Source: Novosphingobium sp.
GTDB lineage: Bacteria > Pseudomonadota > Alphaproteobacteria > Sphingomonadales > Sphingomonadaceae
Direction of reading: 5' to 3'
DNA length: 38,274 bases
Assembly: GCA_013141325.1 (NCBI GenBank)
Contig: JABFRE010000093.1
Location: forward strand, 1 to 38,274
The notes under the pieces: generated by a model
What the model was told of the DNA's origin: nothing
The model's input: only the letters and a program-made list of their open reading frames with translations
The model's database searches: none
In this document: positions 1 to 9,200 of the stretch, one piece after another
Layout of the letters: each line of letters starts with the position of its first letter
Position numbering within the stretch: position 1 is the first letter of the stretch
Translations under genes and position numbers: made by a program

Positions 1-2
1 TT

Positions 3-293
3 CGCCCGCAGGATGTGGTCAACGGCAACGCTTCGGCGGCGCCTGCGGACGCCTTCGTGCTGCCGTCCAGCCTGTCGGGTTCGATCACCCATGATGCCGA
101 CTTCGGTCTGGGTCTGCGCGATCTGGGCCTGTGGGGCGGGATCGACCTGGGCAACACCGCCTGGCGTCAGGACTACATCGCCGACCACAGCGTTGCCGGG
201 TTCGGCCACGGCGGTCATGGCACCTACGACTACCTGTCCAAGCACGACTATGTGAGCCACCTCAGCGGCGGCATGGACGACTGGGCGCTGTGA
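3..293 (+). CDS. 3' fragment of a Gly/His-rich protein of unknown family; candidate type I secretion substrate
   Basis: Frame open from the window edge (RPQDVVNGNASAAP...) to TGA at 291-293. C-terminus GHGGHGTYDYLSKHDYVSHLSGGMDDWAL. Followed directly by an intrinsic terminator. 5' end lies outside the window. Confidence 0.6.
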   Translation, partial: RPQDVVNGNASAAPADAFVLPSSLSGSITHDADFGLGLRDLGLWGGIDLGNTAWRQDYIADHSVAGFGHGGHGTYDYLSKHDYVSHLSGGMDDWAL

Positions 294-327
294 TCCAGGC
301 TTGACCTGACTACCGCGTTACAAAAGG

Positions 328-365
328 GCGGGCGGAGATCGTGGATCTCCGCCCGCTTCTTTTTG
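328..365 (+). terminator. Rho-independent terminator, possibly serving both convergent genes
   Basis: Perfect 13-bp stem gcgggcggagatc (328-340), loop gtg, gatctccgcccgc (344-356), then ttctttttg. Preceded by caaaa, so it could also act for the opposing strand. Confidence 0.9.
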
Positions 366-403
366 TCCGGGATTGATCGGCGTCGGCAGCGGCGCAGGAC
401 GGC

Positions 404-1729
404 TCAGTTGTCGCGGAACGAGCGGGCGAACTGGTCTTGCAGCGGTTTGGTCAGATAGGACAGCAGCGAACGCTGGCCGGTCTCGATATAGACTTCCGCC
501 GGCATGCCGCTGCGCAGCGGCATGCCTTCCTTGCTGAGCAAGGCCTGATCGACTTCCAGCCGGACGATGAAGAACGGCGGACCGCCACCGGGCAGTTCGG
601 TCTTGTCGGTCGCGGCGTAGACCACGCGGCCCGGAATTTCCGGGGTCGCCGTGCGGTTGAAGGCGCTGAAACGGATTCGCGCTTTCTGGCCGGTGTGGAC
701 CTGATCGATGTCAGTCGGGCTGACCATGGCCTCGACCACCATCATGTCGCGGTCGGGAACGATTTCCATGATCGGATCGGCCGGGCGGATCACTTCGCCA
801 ATCGCTGTGAAAGCCACCTTCTCGACCGTGCCTGAGTAAGGCGCGCGGATCTCGCTGCGGGTGTTCTGATCGGTGGCGGAAACGCTGCGCAGGCGCTGGT
901 CGTTGAGCGCGGTATTGATCCGCGCGACCTCTTCACCGGCCTGGGCACGGCGGGTTTCGCTCAGCTGGATCAGCTGCTGCTGGGTTTCGGCAATCCGGGC
1001 GCGCGCTTCGGCGACCTGCGACTGCTGCGCGGCGATGCTGCCATCCAGGCTGACGGCCGCGCGCTCAAGCTCGTTGAGGCGGCTGATCGTCACCAGCTTC
1101 TTTTCCCACAGCCCGCGCACGCTGACCAGTTCGGGCTCGATCAGCCGGCGCTGCGATTGCAGCGAGACGATTTGCGCGCCCATGCCGATGATCGACTGGT
1201 TGTATTGTTCGATCCGCGCGCGCAGCTGGGCGCGCAGCTGGGTCTGCTCGGACTGCCGGATCGTGAACAGGTGCGCCTCGTCCGCCATCGCGGAGCGCGC
1301 GCTTGCCGCGTTCGACTGGGTAAGCTCTGGTGGGAAGGCGACCCGGCCAAGCCCCATGCGTTCGGCATCGAGCCGGGCCCGCTGGGCCAGCAGCTGTTCG
1401 ACCGTGCGCGCGGAAAAGGTCTGATCGGCGCCCGATACATTGTTGTCCAGCCGCATCAGCAGCTGGCCCTTTTCAACGTGCTGGCCGTTCGTCACCGCGA
1501 TTTCGGAGATCACGCCGCCCCCAGGGTGCGCGATCCGCTTGACGTGGGATTTGACCCCGACCTGGCCCATCGCGATCACCGCGCCGCCCATCGGCACGAC
1601 CGCGGCCAGGATCGTCATCACCAGCACCAGACCGCCCGAGATCGACAGGACGCGGCGCAGCCTGCGCACGCCTGCATCGGGAGCGACAGCACCGGCGTCG
1701 TCGTCGTTCAACTTCATCGGCACGTTCAT
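404..1729 (-). CDS. HlyD-family type I secretion periplasmic adaptor (PrtE-like membrane fusion protein)
   Basis: 441 aa. N-terminal TM, lipoyl-like HPGGGVISEIAVTNGQHVEKGQLLMRLDN, long coiled coil, C-terminal IRAPYSGTVEKVAFTAIGEVIRPADPIMEIVP. Overlaps the ABC gene by 4 bp. Confidence 0.92.
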   Translation of the reverse strand: MNVPMKLNDDDAGAVAPDAGVRRLRRVLSISGGLVLVMTILAAVVPMGGAVIAMGQVGVKSHVKRIAHPGGGVISEIAVTNGQHVEKGQLLMRLDNNVSGADQTFSARTVEQLLAQRARLDAERMGLGRVAFPPELTQSNAASARSAMADEAHLFTIRQSEQTQLRAQLRARIEQYNQSIIGMGAQIVSLQSQRRLIEPELVSVRGLWEKKLVTISRLNELERAAVSLDGSIAAQQSQVAEARARIAETQQQLIQLSETRRAQAGEEVARINTALNDQRLRSVSATDQNTRSEIRAPYSGTVEKVAFTAIGEVIRPADPIMEIVPDRDMMVVEAMVSPTDIDQVHTGQKARIRFSAFNRTATPEIPGRVVYAATDKTELPGGGPPFFIVRLEVDQALLSKEGMPLRSGMPAEVYIETGQRSLLSYLTKPLQDQFARSFRDN

Positions 1730-3465
1730 GCGGATTCGGCCTTGTTCTGGGGTGGGCCTGGCGGGTTGGCCAGGGCAGGGGCCGCGCCCAGCTTTTTCAT
1801 GACATCGTCCCGGGTACCGAATTCCACGATCTTGCCCTGGTTTAGTACCGCGATATGGGTCATCGGACCAAGTGTGGCCGGGCGGTGGGTGATCATCACC
1901 ACGACCCCGCCGCGTGCCTTGACGGCTTCGACTGCCGTCGCCAGCGCGGCATCGCCTTCACCGTCGAGGTTCGAATTGGCCTCGTCCAGCACTATCAGGA
2001 AGGGATTGCCGTACAGCGCCCGCGCCAGACCGATCCGCTGGCGCTGACCGGCCGAAAGCTCCATCCCCGAGGAGGTGACGCGGGAATCGTAGCCCTGCGG
2101 CATCGCCAGGATTGTCTGGTGCATCCCCGCCGCTTTCGCCGCTTCGACAATTGATTCCGAGGTTGCCTGCGGATCGAAACGGGCGATGTTCTGCCCGATC
2201 GTCCCCTCAAGGATGTCAACCGACTGGGGGACATAGCCAAACGAGGCGCCCAGCTGATCGGGGTCCCACTGGTCATATGTTGCGCCATCGATCCGGATCT
2301 CGCCGCGGCTGGGCGGCCAGATCCCCACCAGCGCGCGCGCCAGCGTGGTTTTGCCCGCCGCGCTGGGGCCGATGATCGCTACCGCCTGTCCCGGTATCAG
2401 ATCGAGCGAGATGCCGTTGAGCACGCTCCGTTCGGTGCCTGGCGGAACCAGCCATAGATCGCGCACCCGCAATTCCTTGTTGGGCGGATCGAGCTGAACA
2501 CTGCGCGGGTGGGGCGGACGGAAGACGTCGATTGCCTCCATCAGCCGGGTCCAGCCGGTGCGTGCGGTCGACATGTTGCGCCAGTTGCCGATCGCCATGT
2601 CGACCGGCGCCAGCGCCCGGCCCGACAGCACCGACGATGCCAGAATCACACCGCCACTGGCCTGTCCGTCGATCACCAGCAGGGCGCCGACCGTCAGCAT
2701 GCCCGATTGCAGCAGCATGCGCAGCACCTTGCCGGTCGAGCCGAGCCGGGTACCGACCCGCGAGAGAAACGACTGGGCGTCGATGAAGTGATGTTCGAAC
2801 CCGCCGGCCCGGGCGAGCAGCCGGTCACGCATGCCCATCGCGGCGGCGCTTTCGACGAACCGCAGCTCGTCCAGAGTCGCGGCAGAGCGGGCGCCGACCA
2901 CGTTGCCCATGGCATGCAGGCCCTTGGCGGTCTGTTTGGAGGTGTGCACCGCCAGCAGCACCAGCACCAGCGTGCCGACCAGAGCGGTCAGTCCCAGCGC
3001 CCAATGCAGCGCGGAGAGAACGATAAGGAAGACGATCACCCACGGCAGGTCGATCAGCGCGACCGGCCCGGGGCCGGCCAGGAAGCTGTGAATCTGGTCA
3101 AGATCGCGCACCAGTTGGAGCCCGTCGCTCGATTTGACCGGGCCTTTCAGCGGTGTGCTGGTGGTGGCGTAGTGGACCGAGCGGAACAGCTCGTCATGCA
3201 CCCCGTTGGCAATGGTCAGCAGTGCATCGCCGCGGATCGATTCAAACACAGCCTGAAACGCATAGAGAACCAGCAGCATCGCAAACAGCCCGGCCAGGGT
3301 GGCGAGACTGCCGCTGGGCAGAACCGAGTCATAGACCAGCATCATGTACAGCGTGCCGGCGAAGACCATCAGATTCATGAAAATGCTGGCGACAACGACA
3401 ATCGCCACCGAAGTGCGGTAGCGGCCGGCATAGTGCGCCAGGGATTGTCGTTCAATTTTGGTCAC
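1726..3465 (-). CDS. Type I secretion system permease/ATPase (PrtD-like ABC transporter)
   Basis: 579 aa, GTG start. TM domain then NBD with Walker A GPSAAGKTT, signature LSAGQRQRIGLARAL, Walker B FLIVLDEANSNLD. No C39 peptidase domain. Confidence 0.93.
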   Translation of the reverse strand: MTKIERQSLAHYAGRYRTSVAIVVVASIFMNLMVFAGTLYMMLVYDSVLPSGSLATLAGLFAMLLVLYAFQAVFESIRGDALLTIANGVHDELFRSVHYATTSTPLKGPVKSSDGLQLVRDLDQIHSFLAGPGPVALIDLPWVIVFLIVLSALHWALGLTALVGTLVLVLLAVHTSKQTAKGLHAMGNVVGARSAATLDELRFVESAAAMGMRDRLLARAGGFEHHFIDAQSFLSRVGTRLGSTGKVLRMLLQSGMLTVGALLVIDGQASGGVILASSVLSGRALAPVDMAIGNWRNMSTARTGWTRLMEAIDVFRPPHPRSVQLDPPNKELRVRDLWLVPPGTERSVLNGISLDLIPGQAVAIIGPSAAGKTTLARALVGIWPPSRGEIRIDGATYDQWDPDQLGASFGYVPQSVDILEGTIGQNIARFDPQATSESIVEAAKAAGMHQTILAMPQGYDSRVTSSGMELSAGQRQRIGLARALYGNPFLIVLDEANSNLDGEGDAALATAVEAVKARGGVVVMITHRPATLGPMTHIAVLNQGKIVEFGTRDDVMKKLGAAPALANPPGPPQNKAESA

Positions 3466-3581
3466 TTATACCCCCATGCAAAGGTACGCGGTCTCGCCGC
3501 GTACCCGCTGCCCGCTGTGCGGCGATCGCCAATTCAGTCGCCATTCGGTGCATTGTGTCACAGGCCATATCACTAACCGTG

Positions 3582-3604
3582 TTTGATTTCCTTGGCCAAT
3601 CAAA
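3582..3604. promoter_or_regulatory. Inverted repeat TTTGATT-N9-AATCAAA in a divergent intergenic region
   Basis: Left arm 3582-3588, right arm 3598-3604, between the T1SS operon start (3465, -) and the phosphatase start (3683, +). Confidence 0.4.
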
Positions 3605-3682
3605 GTTAACGGCTGGTGCATCACAGGCACATTGCTGTCGCCGCGCTTGCACACCGGGCAGCATGCTGCCATCGGCGGTGCC

Positions 3683-4462
3683 ATGGCCGAAACCCGCGTT
3701 CTCCCGCTTCAAGGCGTCCACAACTTTCGCGACTACGGAGGCTATGCTGGGGCGGGCGGCGCCCAGGTGAAGTCCGGGTTGCTGTGGCGATCGGCCCAGC
3801 ACGTCGAGGCGAGCGATACCGATCTCGAAGCTATTCACGGGCTGGGTATCGCCACGGTGATCGATCTGCGCGGCCCGAGCGAGTATGAGGCCAATCCCTG
3901 CCGCAGGCATTCGGACTTCTCTGCGCAGGTTTTTCGCTACCCCGAGGAGACTGCCGGACTGGCGCTGCATACCGAGGCGGCCGATGGCGTGGTTACGGCT
4001 GCCGAGGCGCGTGCGGCCATGATGCGGCTATACAATGGCATCGCTTTTCGCGAAAATCTGGTGCCGATGCTGCGCTGCTATTTCGAGGTGCTGAGGCGCG
4101 CCGAAGGGCCTAGTCTGGTGCATTGCGTGGCCGGCAAGGATCGCACAGGCTTCGCCGTTGCCTTGTCCCAGCACGTGCTGGGTGTCGCGCGCGATGACAT
4201 TCTGGCGGACTATTTGCTGACCAATCAGGCCGGCAATATCGAGGCTCGGATCGCCGCCGGAGCCGACCACATTCGCGCCCGGCATGGCGGGATCGACGAT
4301 GCGACGATCCGGACGCTGATGGGTGTGGAGGAGGACTATCTGCGGACGGCGCTTGCGGCGGTGGAAGGCCGTCACGGTTCGATCGACGCCTATCTGACGG
4401 ACGTTCTTGGCGTGGACCATGTGGCGCGTGAAGAGCTGCGCGCGCACTATCTCGAAGTCTAA
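3683..4462 (+). CDS. Tyrosine-protein phosphatase (Y_phosphatase3 family)
   Basis: C-X5-R signature HCVAGKDRTG; N-terminus GVHNFRDYGGY typical of the family. Start at MAETRVLPLQ gives 259 aa. Confidence 0.88.
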   Translation: MAETRVLPLQGVHNFRDYGGYAGAGGAQVKSGLLWRSAQHVEASDTDLEAIHGLGIATVIDLRGPSEYEANPCRRHSDFSAQVFRYPEETAGLALHTEAADGVVTAAEARAAMMRLYNGIAFRENLVPMLRCYFEVLRRAEGPSLVHCVAGKDRTGFAVALSQHVLGVARDDILADYLLTNQAGNIEARIAAGADHIRARHGGIDDATIRTLMGVEEDYLRTALAAVEGRHGSIDAYLTDVLGVDHVAREELRAHYLEV

Positions 4463-5328
4463 AGAAACGCCTTCACTTCGCGCATGAACCGGTCGAACTG
4501 GTCATGGTGCAGCCAGTGTCCGGCATCTTCGAATTCACTGACCCGATAGTCCTTGAACACAATTGCCCGGCCGTCCTTTTCCGGGTTGGAGGCCCAGCTG
4601 TCAGCCCCGTACAACAACAGTACCGGGCAGGTAATCGCGGCCCACAGCTCTTGCGTACGCTCCTCGGGCGTGTCCTCGAACGGCCAGACGTTGAGATAGG
4701 GATCGAACTTCCAGCTCCAGGTGCCATCCTCGTTGCGGCTGGCGCCGTGCACCGTCAGGTGACGGGCCTGTTCGTCGGTCAGGAAGGCGTTCTCCTCCTT
4801 CATCCGGGCGAAGGCGGCTTCGATCGTGGGATAGCGGCGCGGCAAACGACCCGATGCGGCGCGGCGCTTGTCAATCCAGTCGCGGAAGCGGTTGGCATAG
4901 CCCTGCGCCTCGCGCTCGGCCCGGATCTTGGGCGAGGGCCCCAGACCTTCTATATTCACCAGTTTGCGCACCTTGTCAGGGTAGAGCCCGGTAAAGCGCG
5001 TGGCGATATTGCCGCCAAGCGAATGCGAAACGATCGTGACGGAATCGTGCCCCAGCGTATGCACCAACTGGGCGAAATCATAGACGAAGGCGTTCATTTC
5101 ATAGTTGCCATCGGGCGCCCAGGCGCTGTCACCGTGGCCGCGCAGGTCCGGCGCGATGACGTGCCAGTCGTGCGCCAGCTCTTCCGCCACCCAGTCCCAG
5201 CTGCGGCAATGATCGCGCCCGCCGTGCTGAAGGATCAGCGGCGGCTTTTCCGGGCTGCCCCAGTCGACATAGTGAAGCCGCAGGCGCTGCGAGATGAAGC
5301 TGTTCGAGGTCGGTCCGTGGAGATTCAT
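4459..5328 (-). CDS. Alpha/beta hydrolase
   Basis: 289 aa. LILQHGGRDHCRSWDWV oxyanion region, nucleophile elbow VSHSLGGN, terminal GHWLHHDQFDRF histidine. Confidence 0.88.
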   Translation of the reverse strand: MNLHGPTSNSFISQRLRLHYVDWGSPEKPPLILQHGGRDHCRSWDWVAEELAHDWHVIAPDLRGHGDSAWAPDGNYEMNAFVYDFAQLVHTLGHDSVTIVSHSLGGNIATRFTGLYPDKVRKLVNIEGLGPSPKIRAEREAQGYANRFRDWIDKRRAASGRLPRRYPTIEAAFARMKEENAFLTDEQARHLTVHGASRNEDGTWSWKFDPYLNVWPFEDTPEERTQELWAAITCPVLLLYGADSWASNPEKDGRAIVFKDYRVSEFEDAGHWLHHDQFDRFMREVKAFL

Positions 5329-5449
5329 GGCTGCGGCTTTTGGGGTGAAGGGCGGGCGGCGTCAACTTGTGGGCAACAGACCCGCACGGTTTGCATGGCG
5401 GCGGCGGGGTTCCTACATGGCGGGCAAGCACATTGCAGGACAGGCACGA

Positions 5450-6406
5450 ATGACCACCCACACCACGCGGATGCTGATTATCGGTTCGGGCCCGGCGGGG
5501 CTTTCGGCGGCGATATATGGCGCGCGTGCCGGGCTTCAGCCGATCGTGGTACAGGGCCTGCAGCCGGGCGGGCAGCTGACCATCACCACCGATGTCGAAA
5601 ACTATCCGGGCTTTCGCGATGTGATCCAGGGTCCGTGGCTGATGCAGGAAATGCAGGCCCAGGCAGAGCATGTCGGCACCCGGATGATCTGGGACACGAT
5701 CACCTCGGTCGATCTGTCCGGCCCGCCGTTCCGCGCGGTGGGCGACAGCGGCGATGTCTATGAAGGCGAAACGCTGGTGATCGCCACCGGCGCGGCGGCC
5801 AATTGGCTGGGCGTGCCGGGCGAGCAGGAGCTTTCGGGCAAGGGTGTTTCGGCCTGCGCCACCTGTGACGGGTTCTTCTATCGCGGCAAGAAGGTGGTGG
5901 TGATCGGCGGCGGCAACACCGCGGTGGAAGAGGCGCTGTACCTCACCAACCATTCGCAGGACGTCACGCTGATTCACCGCCGCGACAGCCTGCGGGCGGA
6001 GAAAATCCTGCAGGACCGGCTCCAGGCCCATCCCAACATCAAGGTGCTGTGGAACAAGGCGGTCGATCACTTCGTGGGCGGTGACACCGGCCTGACCGGA
6101 GTGGCGCTGAAGGACACAGTCACCGGCGAAATGTCGGTCGAACCGACCGATGGGGCTTTCGTTGCCATCGGCCATGCCCCCTCGACCGAGCTGTTCAAGG
6201 ACAAGCTCGAGGTGGACGCCGGCGGATATCTGATTGTCCAGCCGGGCACGCCGAAAACCGCCATTCCGGGCGTTTTCGCCTGCGGTGACGTGATGGATCA
6301 CACCTATCGCCAGGCAGTGACGGCGGCGGGAACCGGCTGCATGGCAGCGCTCGACGCGGAACGGTTTGTCGCTGAACGCGAGTTTCAGGCACTGAAAGCC
6401 GGCTAG
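5450..6406 (+). CDS. trxB: Thioredoxin-disulfide reductase
   Basis: FAD motif IIGSGPAGLSAAIYGARAG, redox CATCDG, NADPH motif VIGGGNTAVEEALYL, C-terminal GVFACGDVMDHTYRQAVTAAGTGCMAALDAERF. Confidence 0.96.
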   Translation: MTTHTTRMLIIGSGPAGLSAAIYGARAGLQPIVVQGLQPGGQLTITTDVENYPGFRDVIQGPWLMQEMQAQAEHVGTRMIWDTITSVDLSGPPFRAVGDSGDVYEGETLVIATGAAANWLGVPGEQELSGKGVSACATCDGFFYRGKKVVVIGGGNTAVEEALYLTNHSQDVTLIHRRDSLRAEKILQDRLQAHPNIKVLWNKAVDHFVGGDTGLTGVALKDTVTGEMSVEPTDGAFVAIGHAPSTELFKDKLEVDAGGYLIVQPGTPKTAIPGVFACGDVMDHTYRQAVTAAGTGCMAALDAERFVAEREFQALKAG

Positions 6407-7215
6407 GACAAGCCCCGCAACGCGCCCAAAATCTGCCCCTGCAACCAGATCCGGGCCTGCGGTTCGACAAAGCTGTGGCTTGCTTCGGGGCACGTGCGCA
6501 GACGCGGATCGTTTTTGTCCCAATGCGACAGAAAGGCTTGGGCTGTGCGGTCGCGTCCAGCGAGCAGGATCGTTGCCCCGCCAGCGAATCCGGTGAGCGC
6601 GGAGGCCATATCTTGCGCCAGCGAGCTTGGCGGAGCAGCAGGTTTGGCGGCGTCCTTGAGGCTGGCGGCAAGCGCCCCCACGTTGACCTTGCCAGTCAGC
6701 AGCCGCCACACCGCGCGCGGATCGCTGAGCCGCTTGAGATAATGCGCGCGCACCAGTTGCGGCGGCATCGCTGGCCTTGGCGGAGTGTCAGCCGCGCGCT
6801 CCGGGGCGCGTTCTGGCTCGAAAGTCCACGGATTGGCCAACACCAGCGCGTCGCAGCCTTTTCCGCCGGCCAGCATCAACGCGCTGGCCGCGTCGCAATT
6901 GCCGAAGGCCACCACCCGCTGCAGTGCTGGGACGTGTGCGCGGAAGGCATGGATCGCAGCAGCGATATCGGGCGCGCTGCCTGTGAAACCGGCGTTGGCG
7001 CCCGCGCTGTCGCCGACGCCGCGGCGGTCAAAGCGGAACACCGGAAACCCGGCTGCGGCAATGCGTTCGGCCAGTTGCGCCTGGCTGCCCCAGGGTCCCG
7101 AGCGAACCTCGTTGCCGCCGCTGACGATCAGCAGCCCGGTTTTCGCGCGGGCGGCGTCGAGTGTTGCGGCCAGCTCCGTGCCTTTGCAGAAAAAGGTCAG
7201 GTGACGACGTTTCAT
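6403..7215 (-). CDS. Hydrolase 1, exosortase A system-associated (alpha/beta hydrolase)
   Basis: Start at MKRRHLTFFCKG. GLLIVSGGNEVRSGPWGSQAQLAERIAAAGFPVFRFDRRGVGDS. Position in an XrtA locus; 4-bp overlap with the next gene. Confidence 0.87.
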   Translation of the reverse strand: MKRRHLTFFCKGTELAATLDAARAKTGLLIVSGGNEVRSGPWGSQAQLAERIAAAGFPVFRFDRRGVGDSAGANAGFTGSAPDIAAAIHAFRAHVPALQRVVAFGNCDAASALMLAGGKGCDALVLANPWTFEPERAPERAADTPPRPAMPPQLVRAHYLKRLSDPRAVWRLLTGKVNVGALAASLKDAAKPAAPPSSLAQDMASALTGFAGGATILLAGRDRTAQAFLSHWDKNDPRLRTCPEASHSFVEPQARIWLQGQILGALRGLS

Positions 7216-7892
7216 GCCAGCGCCCCCATCGCGATCACCGCGGCCAGGGCGTCGGCCTGGATCGGATCCTCGTCTGGCTCGGCACGCAGCCACAGCGGAC
7301 TGCCGCCGACCAGTTCGTGCGCAATCACGGTGATACCCGCGCGGGGTGCGGGCGCGAGACCCTGCAGCTGGCGCAGCATTTCGCCCGACAGCGGATAGCC
7401 CGCGAGATCGAGACCGAGCTCCAGACCCTCGGCGGCGAGGCCATCGATGCTTTCCGTCACGCCGGCCTCGCGTGCGGCGAGCACCCGGGCGCGCAGCATG
7501 GTCTTGAGCAGGTTGGCGCCCTTGACCGGCGCATAGTGCCAGCCGCTGATCGCCGGGGGCAGGATCAGTCCGCCGCCGCGGATCGCCAGTACCTTGCTGG
7601 CACCGAAGTGGCGCGCGGCCGCGTGCATGGCCGTGGCCCAGTCCTCCGGCTCCAGCAGCGCCAGATCCTGCGGACTTTCGTTGCAGCCGGGAAGGTCGGG
7701 CAGGAAGCAGTCGATCCCCGCGCCGTCCAGGCGCCGCATCACCTCCACGGTAAAGCGGCGCATGCGATTGGCCTCGTCGAACAGCGCTGGGATGACCAGA
7801 AGCCGCTCCTTGCGGCCGCGGTCAAAGCCCAGCGCATATTCGTCGACGCTGCCGCCGGCTGAGAGGGGGCAAGGGTACGTATGGGGTGTCAC
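7212..7892 (-). CDS. Hydrolase 2, exosortase A system-associated
   Basis: 226 aa. LLVIPALFDEANRMRRFTVEVMRRLDGAGIDCFLPDLPGCNES. Synteny with hydrolase 1 and ACP. Confidence 0.85.
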   Translation of the reverse strand: MTPHTYPCPLSAGGSVDEYALGFDRGRKERLLVIPALFDEANRMRRFTVEVMRRLDGAGIDCFLPDLPGCNESPQDLALLEPEDWATAMHAAARHFGASKVLAIRGGGLILPPAISGWHYAPVKGANLLKTMLRARVLAAREAGVTESIDGLAAEGLELGLDLAGYPLSGEMLRQLQGLAPAPRAGITVIAHELVGGSPLWLRAEPDEDPIQADALAAVIAMGALA

Positions 7893-8152
7893 GCCGCCTC
7901 GCGCTTTGCCTTCACGAAGGCCAGCAGTGCGCCGTAGGTTTCCAGCAGTTCGCCATCCACCTCATCCTCGTCGATGACGATGTCGAAGCGGTCCTCCAAC
8001 TCGGTCAACAGGCCTGCGACGGCCATCGAATCAAGTTCGGGAAGATGACCGAACAACCCGGTGTCCTTGGTGAACGCGTCGCTCTGGCCCGGTTTGAGGC
8101 CTAGCACGTCTGCCAGCACGCGGCGCAGTTTGTGGTCGATCGAGGCGGTCAT
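7889..8152 (-). CDS. Acyl carrier protein
   Basis: 87 aa. Phosphopantetheine-site ELDSMAVAGLLTELEDRF. 4-bp overlap with hydrolase 2. Confidence 0.88.
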   Translation of the reverse strand: MTASIDHKLRRVLADVLGLKPGQSDAFTKDTGLFGHLPELDSMAVAGLLTELEDRFDIVIDEDEVDGELLETYGALLAFVKAKREAA

Positions 8153-8182
8153 GGCTCATCCAGTTGATGCGGAAGGGGTGCT

Positions 8183-9181
8183 CTAGCCCCGCCCGGCGGC
8201 GCGGCGCAAGGCATGGCGCGCCATTGCCGGCCAGTTGCCCGGCCAGAGCGGGCGCAGCAGATCGAGTTGATAGCGCGGCCGGACCTGTTCCATCCAGTCG
8301 CGCTTGTAGGCGTCGTCGCCGGTTCCGAAATCGACCAGACTGACCCGGTCGCGATCGATCACCTCTTCGAACAGCGCCGCTGACAACGTAGTGCCGGGGG
8401 AGAGTGCCTTTGCCTGCTCGGTGTGGGCGAGCTTGTGGATGAAGGCAGTTCCGGCCTCTACCGTCCAGAACTGCGTGGCCACCGGCTGGCCATCGGCATG
8501 CGCCACCGCCAACCGCAGCCGCCCCGCCGCGCCTTCCTCTTCTGCAAAGCGGCGCAGAAACGCTGGAGAGCCTTCCTCCGGTTTCCAGCTCGCGGCATAG
8601 ACAGCCTCGTAGTCGGACCAGGCCTGCGGATCGAAGCTGCGGTGAAGCGAGACCTGCACCTTGCCGGCTTTGCGCTTGAGAGTGGTTCGCAGGGGGCCAG
8701 GGCGCTCCGCAAGGTATTCGGCGAAGCTGCGCCCGGCCACCGGCAGCACATGATTGATGTCGCACTGCGCGCGCCAGACCGACCAGCCCGCCGCGTTGAA
8801 ACTCGCAGCCAGCAGGTCTGCGTCGTCGGCGGACAGCTTATCCAGCGTGATGCGCGGCGCTTGGCCGATCAATTCGGAGGCGAGTGCGGCAAACAGCGCG
8901 GTCCGGTCTGCGCCAGGGGTCGAGAGCGCGGCCGTGCGGAAGCTGTACCAGTTGGCGAGCGGCACGATGGTTCGCTTGCGGCGCAGCAGCGGCAGCACAG
9001 CGCGCTGATCGCCGTCGCGCGCCACGGCGATCAGCGGGAACAGATCGCAGGTTTCGGTCAGGTTGCGCCACCACTCCAGCCGGTCGAACGGAGCACGCGC
9101 CTGCGCCGCCGAAAGCAGGGCTGCCAGTGGGGCATCGCCTTGCACTTCGTTAAGATCATCGTGATAGTTAACCACGATCAC
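8183..9181 (-). CDS. FemAB/GNAT-like acyltransferase (CelD/BcsL-type), XrtA-locus associated
   Basis: 332 aa, GTG start. RTTLKRKAGKVQVSLHRSFDPQAWSDYEAVYAASWKPEEGSPAFLRRFAEEEG and ALSPGTTLSAALFEEVIDRDRVSLVDFGTGDDAYKRDW match the FemAB-like GNAT fold pattern. Confidence 0.8.
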   Translation of the reverse strand: MIVVNYHDDLNEVQGDAPLAALLSAAQARAPFDRLEWWRNLTETCDLFPLIAVARDGDQRAVLPLLRRKRTIVPLANWYSFRTAALSTPGADRTALFAALASELIGQAPRITLDKLSADDADLLAASFNAAGWSVWRAQCDINHVLPVAGRSFAEYLAERPGPLRTTLKRKAGKVQVSLHRSFDPQAWSDYEAVYAASWKPEEGSPAFLRRFAEEEGAAGRLRLAVAHADGQPVATQFWTVEAGTAFIHKLAHTEQAKALSPGTTLSAALFEEVIDRDRVSLVDFGTGDDAYKRDWMEQVRPRYQLDLLRPLWPGNWPAMARHALRRAAGRG

Positions 9182-9200
9182 GTCGCATCATCCCCTTCGT

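Noticed and set aside
13-255. 80-aa ORF overlapping the first CDS fragment
   Set aside because: Different frame from the 3-293 frame, whose stop directly precedes a terminator; Ser/Thr/Arg-rich out-of-frame composition.
3-293. First CDS fragment as a PEP-CTERM sorting substrate
   Set aside because: C-terminus lacks the PEP motif, the TM helix and the basic tail required for exosortase recognition.
1219-1242. Perfect 12-bp tandem duplication cgcgcagctggg x2
   Set aside because: In-frame inside the HlyD coiled coil, encoding a repeated QLRA segment; ordinary heptad-type repetition.
1157-3576. Forward ORFs across the T1SS operon (1157-2047, 2509-3576)
   Set aside because: Antisense to well-supported HlyD and ABC genes; composition typical of GC-rich shadow frames.
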